From positions 434,001 through 498,000 of the forward strand of contig NZ_JAATJH010000003.1 in assembly GCF_011927835.1 (NCBI RefSeq): a stretch of 64,000 bases of DNA, in the 5' to 3' direction. Source of the stretch: Neolewinella antarctica. GTDB taxonomy: Bacteria; Bacteroidota; Bacteroidia; Chitinophagales; Saprospiraceae. The notes beneath the pieces are model-generated. The model had not been told where the DNA came from, ran no database searches, and saw only the letters and a program-made list of their open reading frames with translations. Both the position numbers and the translations under genes were made by a program. Shown here one piece after another: positions 17,937 through 27,462 of the stretch; position 1 is the first letter of the stretch; every line of letters starts with the position of its first letter.

Positions 17937-20900
17937 TTATGTCGGACTTTTATACTCAGAAGGTACTCTGTTGAAGTGAGCTTTGAAGACCTTGCGGAAG
18001 TACTTAGGGTCCCGGTAGCCTACGCGGTCGGCTACTTCGGATACGTTCAATTGCCCACTTTCCAGCAACTGCGCGGCGCGCTTGAGGCGGACGGTCTTGA
18101 CAAAGTTATTGGGCGTCTGCCCGGTCAGGGCTTTGACCTTGGTGAAAAGCAGGGACCGACTAACGGCTAGTTCGCTAGCCAAGTCTTCCAGTTTAAAACG
18201 GTGGTCGCCGATGTGGGTCTCGACTGCCGTTAGTGCCGCCTCGAGAAAGGCCTCGTCGGTGTTCGTGATGGTGATTTCCTGGGGGTCGAGGGAGAGCACC
18301 CGGGCAAATTTTTCGCGTGCTTGTTTGCGGGCCTGAATGATGTTACGCACGCGCAGCCGGAGTTCCTCGGGGATGAAAGGCTTGGTGAGGTAATCGTCGG
18401 CGCCCGTGCGGAGGCCCTCGATGCGCAAGGGCTCGGCGGCGCGCGCCGTCAGGAGGATCACGGGGATGTGGCTGAGCGCGAGGTCCGTTTTGATGCGGTG
18501 GCAGAATTCCAGGCCGTCCATCTCCGGCATCATTACGTCACTGATGATCACGTCGGGGTAGTTTTTCCGCGCTTCGGTAAGTCCCAGTTTTCCGTTCTGG
18601 GCGGTGCACACGTCGTAGTCGCCCTCAAAAATTCCGGCTACGTACCGGCGGATGTCGGGATTGTCTTCTACGATGAGCACTTTGAATCGTTCTCCGGCCG
18701 GGGTCCGTTTCAACGGCGGTCCTTCGGGTGAGTTGACCGCGTTCACCTTGCTCGCTTGCGCTTCGGGCCTGGCAAAAGGAAATAGCTCGGTATTGAAGTC
18801 CGTGCCGCTAAAATGCCCCTTGCCCTTGCGTAGCTCCACCACCAACTCCGCACCTGCGTCCTCGCCAACTTTTTTACCTACGTAAATCTTGCCCCCGTGG
18901 AGATCGACCATCTGACGGGAAACCGCCAAGCCGATGCCCGAGTTTTTGGTGGCGGATTCCCGACCGACGGACCTTTCGTAGAAGCGGTCGAATATCTTTT
19001 CTCCCAAATCTTCCGCAATACCTTTTCCGCTGTCCCGAATGCGAAAGGTCACCGCCTCCGCGCCATCCTCGATGGAAAAATGGATGGCCCCGCCGTCGGG
19101 CGTGAACTTGAAGGCGTTGGAGAGCAGGTTGTAAAACACCAACTCCATTTTGTCCCGGTCCACCCACAATTCTTGATTGTCCGCGTTACTCTTTCGCGTA
19201 AATTCGATGCCGCGCAGCCTAGCCGATTCCGTAAACGACTCAAAAACACCGCCGAAAAGTTCCCGGACGGAAGCCGCCCGGATGGCTAGCGGTTGGTGGT
19301 CCGACATTAGGCGGCGGAAAGAGAGCACTTGATTCACTAAATCGAGTAAACGCTGGGCATTGCGCTCGATCAGGCTCAGCTTCCGGTTGGTATCCTCCCC
19401 GTGGTCTTTTGCCCGGGCGAGGTCCCGCAGAGGCCCAAGAATAAGCGTCAAAGGCGTGCGTAATTCGTGGGTGATGTTGGTGAAAAATCGCAGTTTCGCT
19501 TCCGTCAGTTCCGCCTGCTGTTGTTTGGCGATGGTCTGTAGTTGAACCTGGTGGCGCAGGCGCAGGAGCCGGGCCATTGCGTAAAAAGCCAGGGCAGTTA
19601 GGCCGGCGTACAGTAAGTAGGCCCACCAACTGCGGTAAAACGGAGGCAGAACTTGAATCTCGATCCGACGTACTCGTTCGTTCCAAACCCCATTGCTGTT
19701 GCCGCCCTTCAGCAGAAAAGTATAGTCTCCCTCCCGCTGGATGGTGTACGTTGCCTCCGACTTGCCGGTCGTGTAAATCCAATCCCGATCAAGACCTTCG
19801 AGCTTGTACGCATAGTGGTTACTCTCTGGGCTGAAATAATCGAGGGCGGCAAAGCGAAGGGTAAACGACGCCTCGTTGTAGGGGAAAATCAGGGTCGCCG
19901 TCCGGTTGATGTCGCGCGTCAGCAAACCATCCGCCCCCTTGACGGCTACTTCTTCTCCGTTCTGCAACAAACTCGTGATTACGACCGGCGGGACGAACGT
20001 GTTCGGCGTAAGCGTAGCGGGGTCGAAGAGCGTGAATCCGTTGAAACCGCCGAAGAGCAGCTCCCCCGCCCGCGTCCGGTAGTAAGCGTTGAAACTAAAT
20101 TCGCTGTTCTCTAGCCCATTGGAGTAATTGTAATTGGTGAAGGTGGCGGATACGGGGTCGAAACGGGAAAGGCCGTTGTCCGTACTGAGCCAGAGGATCC
20201 CGTTGTCGGTTTCCAGCATCCCGACGATCGTGTTGCCCGGCAACCCGTCCGCGGTCGTAAAATGCTCGACTTCGTCGCGGCCGGGGTTGTAGCGGTACAG
20301 CCCGCTACTGAAGCAGCCCACGTACAGCCGTCGATCGGTGCTTTCGTGCAGGGAAAGCACGTGCTCGGTTGGGAGGTAAGTTTCAAAAGTGGTCGGTAGC
20401 CCATCGGTGCTGGTCTGAACCCGGCTTATACCCGCCTCCGTCCCGAGCCAGAAGGCTCCGGCGTGATCTTTGATGATGGTTCGCACGGAGTTGTCAACCA
20501 GCGAGTGGCTATCCGCCGGGTCGTGCGTGTAGTGGTGAAACCGCCCGGACGTAAGGTCCAGTAAATCCAGCCCGCCGCCGAAAGTGCAAATCCAGAGAAA
20601 GTCACCTTCCCGAAGCAGGCCGTAGACGTTGTCGTTGGCTAGTGAGTTAGCCTCTCCGGGCCGGTTCTTGTAGTGGACAAAACGTTCAGTCTGCGGATCG
20701 AAGTGGTTCAGCCCGTTCAGGTACGTACCGATCCATAAGTCTTTCCCGTCCCGCAGAATTTTCTTGACGTTATTCCCACTGAGGCTACCGGGGTTCTCCG
20801 GATCGTGGGTGTAGTGGCGGAAGCGACCCGTGGCCCCGTCCAGAAAATTAAGGCCACCGCCCTCGGTACCGATCCAGATGTCGCCGTCACTTTCTTCGGC

Positions 20901-22001
20901 GAAAGAACTGACGCGGTCGCTGCTCAGGGAATTACTAAAGTCCTGGTGCCGGTAATTAGTGAAGGAGTTGTACCGCTCGTCAAGGTGATGTACCCCGCCG
21001 TAATAAGTGCCCACCCACAGTGCCCCCGCCTTGTCGATCATGGTCGACATGACGGAATTATCCTCCAGCCCGGCGCGCGCTTTATCGGACTGCACGTGGT
21101 GCTCGAAAGCACTTTGCCCGGCCCGCAGGAGGTCAAGACCTTTGAAGGTACCCACCCAAAGATCACCGGCGTCGTTGATGTTCAGGGTTCGAACCGTGTT
21201 GTTGAGCAAGGAAGTCGGGTCGTCCTCCCGGTGGTAAAACATCCCGGTAATGCCCGCCGTGGGGGACCACCGTAAGATTCCCGTCGCGGTGCCCAGCCAG
21301 AGTTCTTCCCGGTCCCACGCATAGGTAGTCAGGCTCCGATCACCGAGGTCCGTGACTTTCTCCATTCTTACCTTACCCGCACTGAAGTTGTCCAGATGTA
21401 CGCGGTGAAGCCCCCGCTGGGTTCCGAGTAAAAGGTTATCGTCGGCGTCCGCGGTAACGAAGTTGATGTGGTTTTCGAACGTATCGGTGACTCGGGGATT
21501 GACGTAGAAGTGTCGAAACGAGCCAGTCGTTTCGTCGAGCAGGTTCAGGCCCGCGGAAGTCCCGATCCACAAACGCCCGGCCCGGTCCCGAAAAATCGAC
21601 CGCACGACGCGGTTACTCAGGCCGGTCGCATCTCCTTCTTGGCGCTCGTAGGTAATAAATTTATCCTTGACGGGGTCGTACTGACTGAGGCCACCGATGG
21701 AGCCGGCCCAGACGTCCTGGGTTAATGGGTCCACGTAGAGTGTGCGCACGTCATTCTTTGCGGCTGACCCTTCGTGGTAATTACTAAAGCGGTAGCCATC
21801 GTACCGGCTGATGCCGCCCCGCGTGCCGAACCACAAGTAACCAACGCTGTCCTGCGCGATGGCGAATACCGACGATTGCGCGAGGCCGTCCTTCCGCCCC
21901 AGGTGCTGAAAATTAACTTCACCCGGTTGCTGGCCCGTGAGCGCGAGCGGCAACAGCGCGAGGTAAATGCACAACAACCAAATGGAGTAAGGTAGCTTCA
22001 A
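17937..22001 (-). CDS. Hybrid two-component system regulator (HTCS)
   Basis: 1354 aa. One polypeptide with a signal/TM start (MKLPYSIWLLCIYLALLPLA), two periplasmic seven-bladed propellers built of Reg_prop repeats (GYLWFGTRGGISRYDG, LWIGTSAGLNLLDE and many more, ~25-690), a Y_Y_Y domain (~700-780), a TM at ~790-808, a histidine kinase with HELRTPLTLILGP (His845) and N- and G-boxes, a receiver domain with Asp1155 in ISDVMMPEMDG and the TKPF lysine, and a C-terminal AraC-type HTH (~1250-1354). HTCS proteins sense a specific oligosaccharide in the periplasm and activate the adjacent locus. The annotated start is a TTG placed exactly before the signal peptide; no better ATG is seen. Confidence 0.96.
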   Translation of the reverse strand: MKLPYSIWLLCIYLALLPLALTGQQPGEVNFQHLGRKDGLAQSSVFAIAQDSVGYLWFGTRGGISRYDGYRFSNYHEGSAAKNDVRTLYVDPLTQDVWAGSIGGLSQYDPVKDKFITYERQEGDATGLSNRVVRSIFRDRAGRLWIGTSAGLNLLDETTGSFRHFYVNPRVTDTFENHINFVTADADDNLLLGTQRGLHRVHLDNFSAGKVRMEKVTDLGDRSLTTYAWDREELWLGTATGILRWSPTAGITGMFYHREDDPTSLLNNTVRTLNINDAGDLWVGTFKGLDLLRAGQSAFEHHVQSDKARAGLEDNSVMSTMIDKAGALWVGTYYGGVHHLDERYNSFTNYRHQDFSNSLSSDRVSSFAEESDGDIWIGTEGGGLNFLDGATGRFRHYTHDPENPGSLSGNNVKKILRDGKDLWIGTYLNGLNHFDPQTERFVHYKNRPGEANSLANDNVYGLLREGDFLWICTFGGGLDLLDLTSGRFHHYTHDPADSHSLVDNSVRTIIKDHAGAFWLGTEAGISRVQTSTDGLPTTFETYLPTEHVLSLHESTDRRLYVGCFSSGLYRYNPGRDEVEHFTTADGLPGNTIVGMLETDNGILWLSTDNGLSRFDPVSATFTNYNYSNGLENSEFSFNAYYRTRAGELLFGGFNGFTLFDPATLTPNTFVPPVVITSLLQNGEEVAVKGADGLLTRDINRTATLIFPYNEASFTLRFAALDYFSPESNHYAYKLEGLDRDWIYTTGKSEATYTIQREGDYTFLLKGGNSNGVWNERVRRIEIQVLPPFYRSWWAYLLYAGLTALAFYAMARLLRLRHQVQLQTIAKQQQAELTEAKLRFFTNITHELRTPLTLILGPLRDLARAKDHGEDTNRKLSLIERNAQRLLDLVNQVLSFRRLMSDHQPLAIRAASVRELFGGVFESFTESARLRGIEFTRKSNADNQELWVDRDKMELVFYNLLSNAFKFTPDGGAIHFSIEDGAEAVTFRIRDSGKGIAEDLGEKIFDRFYERSVGRESATKNSGIGLAVSRQMVDLHGGKIYVGKKVGEDAGAELVVELRKGKGHFSGTDFNTELFPFARPEAQASKVNAVNSPEGPPLKRTPAGERFKVLIVEDNPDIRRYVAGIFEGDYDVCTAQNGKLGLTEARKNYPDVIISDVMMPEMDGLEFCHRIKTDLALSHIPVILLTARAAEPLRIEGLRTGADDYLTKPFIPEELRLRVRNIIQARKQAREKFARVLSLDPQEITITNTDEAFLEAALTAVETHIGDHRFKLEDLASELAVSRSLLFTKVKALTGQTPNNFVKTVRLKRAAQLLESGQLNVSEVADRVGYRDPKYFRKVFKAHFNRVPSEYKSPT

Positions 22002-22378
22002 AGAAGGTAATTTTCCGGGGTGGCCCCTGGTCTGGACGTGGAATCGTCGAATGAAATTTGGTAGACGACCGGAGGTAAGTTCGAGTAACGTAACTGTCCT
22101 TGGGTAGCATCTATTTTCCCGTCACGAAGGACTCGGCGAACACAAAGAAAAGCTGCCACAGTTGACCCCCGTGTTCTACGTGGCTAACTAATTTGGCGTA
22201 AGGTCAGTAAAGTAAGCCCCGTAGCCGGTGAACCAAACCTGGTTGGTTCATAAAATACGACAAACCGGGCGATCGGTCCGGCTACGGACGTACCGGCACC
22301 GGACGCATTCGGATTGGCGGCAACTCCACCCGGCGCGGATGCCGTGGCAAGTCATCCCGGGCGGCAACTTCTCCCAAC
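22002..22378. other. Intergenic leader of the HTCS gene with a nested inverted repeat
   Basis: 377 bp without a gene. At 22219-22287 CCGTAGCCGG pairs with CCGGCTACGG and inside it TGAACCA pairs with TGGTTCA (22229-22250), so a two-level hairpin can form. No -7 box was found. Confidence 0.6.
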
Positions 22379-23314
22379 TTAACGCGTAAACTTAGTACGG
22401 TACAACGTTCCCGCGCTACTCACGGATAATGCGTAAGCGCCCGGGGGCAGGTGCTCGGTCCTAATCCGGTGGGTCATTCCCGCCCGCAGGGTGAGGGTGT
22501 CCGCGTGAACTTGCTGGCCGGAAAAGTCGTGGATCACTATTTGGTAACTGCCCGCAGTCAGGTCATCCGGCAATGAAATAGTGAGGTGATCGGTTGCGGG
22601 GTTGGGGGCTACGCGCAGTGGCTGGGCTTCCCGGCTGATGACCGACGTTGTCGCCCGTGCGGATTCCGGTTGGGTCAGATCTTCCGCCAGGGAGCTGGCG
22701 ACCCCGGAACGTGCCAAGACAAACCGGTCGATCGCGTGACCCTTCGACCGCCCGGAAATTTCTACGGTGTAATCACCCGGCGCGTCGAACGTGGCGTAAA
22801 TATCGAAAGGGTCGTTATCGTTCGTGGAGGTCTGCCAGGTCCACTGGTCGGCCCGGTTCTGGTACACTTTGAACCAGCCACCGCTACCGGAGCCCTCCGG
22901 AACGGGCATCAGACCACTCCCTTTGGGGAAGACCCGGCTGCCGTCGGCTTTCTCGGCGTAAAAGAGGGTAGCGTCGGGTACGCGTAACCAAGAATCGTTG
23001 AATTCGGTCCGCTCGCCGGGCGCCGTAATCCGGCTTCTCCAGCGAATGCGGTAGGTGCCGGTGGTGGTAATGCGGACTTTGTAAGAAAGGAGTGACGTAC
23101 CCGGGTTGTTAAACTTATTGCCTCCAGTGTATTCGAGGTAGCCGTCGCCGATGAATCCTTCGATCCCGCTGCGCTTCTCCCACTCCCCCAGTTCCCCAGT
23201 CGATTCGGCGTCGACCCGGACGATCCCATCCGCCTCAACAAAGGTAAATTGCCCAACGAGGTCGGCCACGCCGAACATAAATAGCTGGAGGACTAGCAGT
23301 AATCTGATGTGCAT
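22379..23314 (-). CDS. Secreted carbohydrate-binding-like protein with T9SS sorting domain
   Basis: 311 aa. Signal peptide to about residue 21 (LFMFGVADLVGQ), a beta-sandwich of the galactose-binding type at ~25-205 (FVEADGIVRVDAEST, YRIRWRSRI, YTVEISGRSKGHAIDRFVL), and a T9SS type A domain from ~225 (LRVAPNPATDHLTISLP...GAYALSV). The N-terminal module resembles binding domains found after GH115 and similar enzymes, with no catalytic domain attached. It may be a surface glycan-binding protein taking the role SusD-like or SusE-like proteins have elsewhere (inference). It is separated from the HTCS gene by 377 bp and is divergent from the DUF1800/DUF1501 pair. Confidence 0.75.
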   Translation of the reverse strand: MHIRLLLVLQLFMFGVADLVGQFTFVEADGIVRVDAESTGELGEWEKRSGIEGFIGDGYLEYTGGNKFNNPGTSLLSYKVRITTTGTYRIRWRSRITAPGERTEFNDSWLRVPDATLFYAEKADGSRVFPKGSGLMPVPEGSGSGGWFKVYQNRADQWTWQTSTNDNDPFDIYATFDAPGDYTVEISGRSKGHAIDRFVLARSGVASSLAEDLTQPESARATTSVISREAQPLRVAPNPATDHLTISLPDDLTAGSYQIVIHDFSGQQVHADTLTLRAGMTHRIRTEHLPPGAYALSVSSAGTLYRTKFTR

Positions 23315-23336
23315 AAGGGCGCGATTAAGTTGTTGT

Positions 23337-23344
23337 CAAATATA
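23337..23344 (-). promoter_or_regulatory. Bacteroidota -7 box before the carbohydrate-binding-like gene
   Basis: Minus strand TATATTTG fits TAnnTTTG, 23 bp before the ATG at 23314. No clear -33 element. Confidence 0.5.
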
Positions 23345-23509
23345 AGGCTAGAACTGTGTCATTCGCACATATTATCGAAGGGGATTGTCGCGTCGGTCGG
23401 TGTGCCGGTCGGTAAAGTTCATAATGCGCTGACTCATTTGCCCTGATTTGCACCTTTTCCGCGTGGCGCGGTTGCTCGGCTGGTGCCCAATTTTCGAGGA
23501 GAATTATTT

Positions 23510-23528
23510 GGCGCTGTCGCGGGTGCGA
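23510..23528. repeat. GC-rich palindromic element, short form
   Basis: GGCGCTGTCGCGGGTGCGA, identical over 19 bp to the copy inside the DUF1415 gene at 50599. Confidence 0.8.
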
Positions 23529-23829
23529 TGTGATCTCAATTAGGAGCTGGGGTTACGACGAGTCAGTACGCTAGGAACGGTTAAATAACTACGGTAAGTG
23601 AAGCGTAGCACTTTAAATAAAGGCAGAGCCCAGTAGCGGATACCGGTCACGGTCAACGGAAAACAATGATCATTACTAATGCTGGTCTCGACGGTACCTT
23701 ACACTAACATCAAAAAATTAGCAATCGGGATCGCCGTTAAAACCACTATTTTAGAGCCACCTAAATTCGACGGCGGTAGCATTTTGTTTGCCGAAGTCCA
23801 TCGTGCCCCTATTGTAATTCCGAACGATC

Positions 23830-25521
23830 ATGTCGAAATCGACCACCCTCAGCCGCCGTGCTTTCTTACGTCCAAACCTGGCACCGGCGACGCGTCAGCT
23901 AGCCCCGCATTTAGTCGGGGCGGCCGCGCCCTCTCAATCTTTAAGCAACGGCCTCACTCCCTACGCTGGCCCGTGGACGAGCCAGGAAGCCGGCCATCTC
24001 CTCAGCCGCGCTACTTTCGGAGCCACGTTCGCTACGCAACGGGAAGCGACCAGCCTCGGCCTCGACGGAACGATCGACCGGCTGCTGGAAGACCTGCCCC
24101 TCCCACCACCGCCCGTCAGTTCCCACCCGAACATTTTTGCCCCGGACGGCCAAACCTGGGTCGACCGACCGTACCAAGCCGACGACAACGGGCGCAGCAT
24201 CCGGGCCCGCCGCAACAGCCTGCGGGGCTGGCTCAATCAACTACGGGTCGAAGAAGGCCTCAGCACCCGCGAGACGATGGTGCTCTTCTGGCACAACCAC
24301 TTTTCTACCAGTTTCTACAACGACATTCGCTGGAACTACGTACACATGAACAGCCTGCGCGAAAACGCCACGGGTAACTTCCGGGAGCTGGTCAAAGTAA
24401 TGACGGTCGACGCCGTGATGCTGGTGTTTCTGAACGGAAACCGCAGCACGGAAGAATTTCCAAACGAGAATTACGCCCGGGAGTTGCTGGAGCTCTTTAC
24501 GATCGGGAAGGGACCGCAGGTCGGCCCCGGCGACTACACGAATTACACCGAAGACGACATCCGGGCCATCGCCCGCTCCCTCACGGGGTGGCGGACCCGC
24601 GCCGTCCGCTCGTCGAGTAATGACAGCATCACCCCCCTGTTTATCCCGGCCCGCCACGATTCCGGAACCGTCCAACTCAGCGAACGCTTCGGTAACCAGC
24701 AGCTGGCCAGCTCGGGAAGGAATACCTACAAAGCACTGGTCAAACTGATTTTCGAGCAAGACGAAGTATCCCGCTACATCACCCGCAAGCTTTACCGGTG
24801 GTTCGTCTACCACGAGATCACCGACGAGGTGGAGGCCAACGTGATCGAGCCGTTAGCCGCGATCTTGCGCGCCGCGGATTACGAGATGAAGCCCGTCCTG
24901 CGGGCCTTGTTTGCGAGCGAGCACTTTTTCGACGTCGCCAGCCAGGGGCCGATGATCAAAAACCCGATCCGATCCGTAGTCGGGACCCTCCGCCAACTGG
25001 AAGTACAACCGGTGGCCGGCGGGAAAGCCGAAGATTTCTATTTCGCTACCTGGAAACGAACCGAGCAACTCGGCATGTCCGACTTCAACCCACCCACCGT
25101 AGCCGGTTGGAAGGCCTACTACCAAGAGCCCCTTTTCTACCGCCAGTGGATCAGCGCTACGACCCTACCGCTGCGGCAAAAAATTGTCGACAACTTGTTT
25201 TCGTCCACCTCGAAACTGGAAGATTTCGGCCCCGTCACGTACAGCCTGCTCGATCAGGTCCGTCAGTTCCCGCAGCCAGCCGAACTCTTGCCCATGATCG
25301 GTGAGTGGGTCAGTCTACTCTTCCCCCGGCCACTCCCGGAAACCCAGATCACCTTCCTAAAAAACATCCTCCTCCCCGGCCTGCCCGACACCCAGTGGGC
25401 CGTAGAATACAGCGAACACCGCGCTAACCCAAACGACACGAACCTCAGCGCGGCCCTCGAAGTCAACCTACGCCGTATGGTCAAAGCGATGCTCGAAATG
25501 CCCGAATTCCAACTCAGTTAG
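23830..25521 (+). CDS. DUF1800 family protein
   Basis: 563 aa, PF08811-type. Recognisable by HLLSRATFGATF near residue 57, ETMVLFWHNHFST, NENYARELLELFTIG, IRAIARSLTGWR and the C-terminal MLEMPEFQ. No enzymatic function is established for the family. In this and many other bacteria it is paired with a DUF1501 gene and exported. The N-terminus contains SRRAFLR, similar to a Tat motif, but the expected hydrophobic stretch is absent: residues 17-34 are encoded by a GC-rich palindromic repeat (23880-23931). It is followed after a heptad array by the DUF1501 gene on the same strand. Confidence 0.9.
   Translation: MSKSTTLSRRAFLRPNLAPATRQLAPHLVGAAAPSQSLSNGLTPYAGPWTSQEAGHLLSRATFGATFATQREATSLGLDGTIDRLLEDLPLPPPPVSSHPNIFAPDGQTWVDRPYQADDNGRSIRARRNSLRGWLNQLRVEEGLSTRETMVLFWHNHFSTSFYNDIRWNYVHMNSLRENATGNFRELVKVMTVDAVMLVFLNGNRSTEEFPNENYARELLELFTIGKGPQVGPGDYTNYTEDDIRAIARSLTGWRTRAVRSSSNDSITPLFIPARHDSGTVQLSERFGNQQLASSGRNTYKALVKLIFEQDEVSRYITRKLYRWFVYHEITDEVEANVIEPLAAILRAADYEMKPVLRALFASEHFFDVASQGPMIKNPIRSVVGTLRQLEVQPVAGGKAEDFYFATWKRTEQLGMSDFNPPTVAGWKAYYQEPLFYRQWISATTLPLRQKIVDNLFSSTSKLEDFGPVTYSLLDQVRQFPQPAELLPMIGEWVSLLFPRPLPETQITFLKNILLPGLPDTQWAVEYSEHRANPNDTNLSAALEVNLRRMVKAMLEMPEFQLS
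23880..23931. repeat. GC-rich palindromic element, full length, inside the DUF1800 gene
   Basis: Reverse orientation. Reads GGCACCGGCGACGCGTCAGC, then the hairpin GCCCCGCATTTAGTCGGGGC, then GGCCGCGCC. Encodes the segment around PATRQLAPHLVGAAA close to the N-terminus. Confidence 0.8.
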
Positions 25522-25607
25522 AAGACCAAAGACCACAGACCAAAGACCCTAGACCACAGACTCTAGACCAAAGACCTTAGACCAAAAGACCCTAGACTAA
25601 AGACCTA
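25522..25607. repeat. AGACYNN heptad array
   Basis: About twelve direct heptads (AGACCAA, AGACCAC, AGACCCT, AGACTCT and so on) fill the whole gap between the DUF1800 and DUF1501 genes. Only one orientation is present, so no hairpin is expected. Confidence 0.85.
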
Positions 25608-25610
25608 AAA

Positions 25611-27164
25611 ATGAAACGCCGTTCCTTCCTCCGCCGCGCCTCCATTCTCCCGCTGCCCTTGCTGTTCAACCAGGTAAAGCTCTCCGCGCTCACCCAGCCC
25701 TGGTTGGCGGGCGAAATGGCGGATAATGACAAGGTTCTCGTCTTGATCCAGTTGATCGGTGGTAACGACGGCCTCAATACGGTGCTGCCGCTGGACCAGT
25801 ACGCCGCGCTCACCTCCCTGCGCAGCAACGTGGTCGTCCCCGATCAGAAAGTGCTAAAGATTGAGGATGCCGTTGGGCTACACCCCGCGCTCACTGGCGT
25901 TCGGGAGGTGTACGACGCGGGGAAAATGACCATTCTCCAGGGGGTTGGCTATCCGGAGCAAAACCGGTCTCATTTTCGGTCGACTGACATCATGAACACC
26001 GGTTCGGCGAGCACCGAAGTGCTCAACCGCGGTTGGTTGGGCCGGGCTCTGGACGAGGAATTTCCCAATTACCCCACCGCCTACCCGAACGTGGATAATC
26101 CCGACCCCTTCGCCATCGTCCTGGGGGATTCGGTCTCCGAAACGTGCCAGGGGGCGGGCGGCAACTTCAGCATCGCACTGACGGACATTAACCGGGTGGG
26201 TCAGCTCCCCGTCTTCGCGGGCGGTGCTTCGCTCGATACGCCCTACGGCCGGGAGCTCGCTTGGTTGCGCACGACCATTTCCCAGACGAACGAATACGCC
26301 ACCGTCGTGGGGGCGGCCGCGGCGAAAGGAAATTCCGAGGCGGAATACCCGAACGGTAATAAACTTGCCGCCAATCTGAGGGACGTCGCGCGCCTCATTT
26401 CCGGTGGGTTAAACACCAAGATATACGTAGTTGATTTAGGAGGGTTCGATACCCACGCCGACCAGGTCGTCGGCGACAACACGCGTGGCACGCACGCCAA
26501 CTTGCTCAAAACGCTTTCCGATGCCATTGCCGCGTTCCAGTCGGACCTGGCTGCGCTCGGCCTGGAAGATCGGGTGATCGGCATGACCTATTCCGAGTTC
26601 GGCCGCCAGATCAAGTCGAACGGTAGCTCGGGAACTGACCACGGGGATGCCGCGCCGATGTTTGTCTTCGGGAGTTGTGTCAGTGGCGGGGTAGTGGGTG
26701 ATAACGTCGAGCTGTCCGGCGGCATCGAGCGGGGAGAAGGCGTGCCGATGCAGTACGACTTTCGCAACGTCTACGGCTCCATTCTGATGGATTGGTTCGG
26801 CGTGGGCAAGGAGTCCGTCAAAGATCTGTTGATGGATGAGTTCACGCACATTCCCCTTATAAATAATTGTCGGGTGACTTCCACGAGTGATGGCCGGCCG
26901 GGCTTGCGCCGCATCGATCTCGGCGTGGTGCCCAACCCGACGAATGATGCGGTAACGCTGACTTTTATCTCCGGGAACGAGCGGGTCCGCCTGAGCGTGT
27001 TCGATGCCTACGGGCGGCAGGTTCGGGTGATTGCCGACCGGCAATTCTTAGCCGGAGAACACCGGTTGTCGGCGAACCTCGGGGGCTTGCCAAAGGGGGC
27101 TTATTTCGTGCACCTGATGCTGGCCGGTGGCGTGCGCAAGAGCAAGCGGGTGGTGCTCAACTAA
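25611..27164 (+). CDS. DUF1501 family secreted protein with T9SS sorting domain
   Basis: 517 aa, PF07394-type (sulfatase-like alkaline phosphatase superfamily fold). N-terminus MKRRSFLRRASILPLPLLF is a twin-arginine-type signal. Family marks: LIQLIGGNDGLNTVLPLDQY, GYPEQNRSHFRSTDIM, YVVDLGGFDTHADQ, and SEFGRQIKSNGSSGTDHGDA. The last ~85 residues form a T9SS type A domain (LGVVPNPTNDAVTL...GAYFVHLM). The substrate is unknown. Functional coupling with DUF1800 is inferred from their constant pairing. Having both a Tat-type signal and a T9SS domain is notable because T9SS cargo normally uses Sec. Confidence 0.88.
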   Translation: MKRRSFLRRASILPLPLLFNQVKLSALTQPWLAGEMADNDKVLVLIQLIGGNDGLNTVLPLDQYAALTSLRSNVVVPDQKVLKIEDAVGLHPALTGVREVYDAGKMTILQGVGYPEQNRSHFRSTDIMNTGSASTEVLNRGWLGRALDEEFPNYPTAYPNVDNPDPFAIVLGDSVSETCQGAGGNFSIALTDINRVGQLPVFAGGASLDTPYGRELAWLRTTISQTNEYATVVGAAAAKGNSEAEYPNGNKLAANLRDVARLISGGLNTKIYVVDLGGFDTHADQVVGDNTRGTHANLLKTLSDAIAAFQSDLAALGLEDRVIGMTYSEFGRQIKSNGSSGTDHGDAAPMFVFGSCVSGGVVGDNVELSGGIERGEGVPMQYDFRNVYGSILMDWFGVGKESVKDLLMDEFTHIPLINNCRVTSTSDGRPGLRRIDLGVVPNPTNDAVTLTFISGNERVRLSVFDAYGRQVRVIADRQFLAGEHRLSANLGGLPKGAYFVHLMLAGGVRKSKRVVLN

Positions 27165-27168
27165 TGGA

Positions 27169-27327
27169 CCTTACACAGCCGGATTTTGCCACAAAAACAC
27201 GGAACCACAAAAGCGTGGTAGAAAGTGCTCTGGCGTAGCCGAGAAGAGCTTTTCTGTGTCATTGTGTTGTGATTCGCAGTACTTCGTGCTGCGTGGCTGA
27301 AAAAACCTGCGTAACATCAGTTAATTA
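27169..27327. repeat. ~157-bp structured repeat (copy 1)
   Basis: Starts CTTACACAGCCGGATTTTGC and ends CTGCGTAACATCAGTTAAT, like the copy at 61484. Internal hairpin GCTCTGGCGTAGCCGAGAAG and the segment GCAGTACTTCGTGCTGCG, which is inverted in the other copy. Confidence 0.8.
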
Positions 27328-27384
27328 AGGATGGTTTTTTGGCTGGAAGGAGCGATTACTACCCACTAAGGGAGTGACAATGGG

Positions 27385-27411
27385 GGCGCGGTCGCGGGTG
27401 CCGGGTAAATT
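27385..27411. repeat. GC-rich palindromic element, short form
   Basis: GGCGCGGTCGCGGGTGCCGG followed by GTAAATT; the same GTAAATT tail occurs in the copy inside the acyltransferase gene (62560). Confidence 0.8.
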
Positions 27412-27462
27412 GGTAACGCAAGGTTACGAAGGAACACTTCTTAATTCGAGATTCAACCTTTA

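Larger units (their letters stand above)
23315..23829. other. Divergent intergenic region between the left and right arms
   Basis: 515 bp with no credible gene. It holds a minus-strand -7 box at 23337 and a short copy of the GC-rich element at 23510. A 232-aa open frame starting at 23679 overlaps the DUF1800 gene in another phase and is treated as a shadow. Confidence 0.6.

Noticed and set aside
23679..24377. 232-codon plus-strand ORF upstream of and overlapping the DUF1800 gene
   Set aside because: Overlaps the DUF1800 N-terminal half out of phase and shows low-complexity R/P/S composition.
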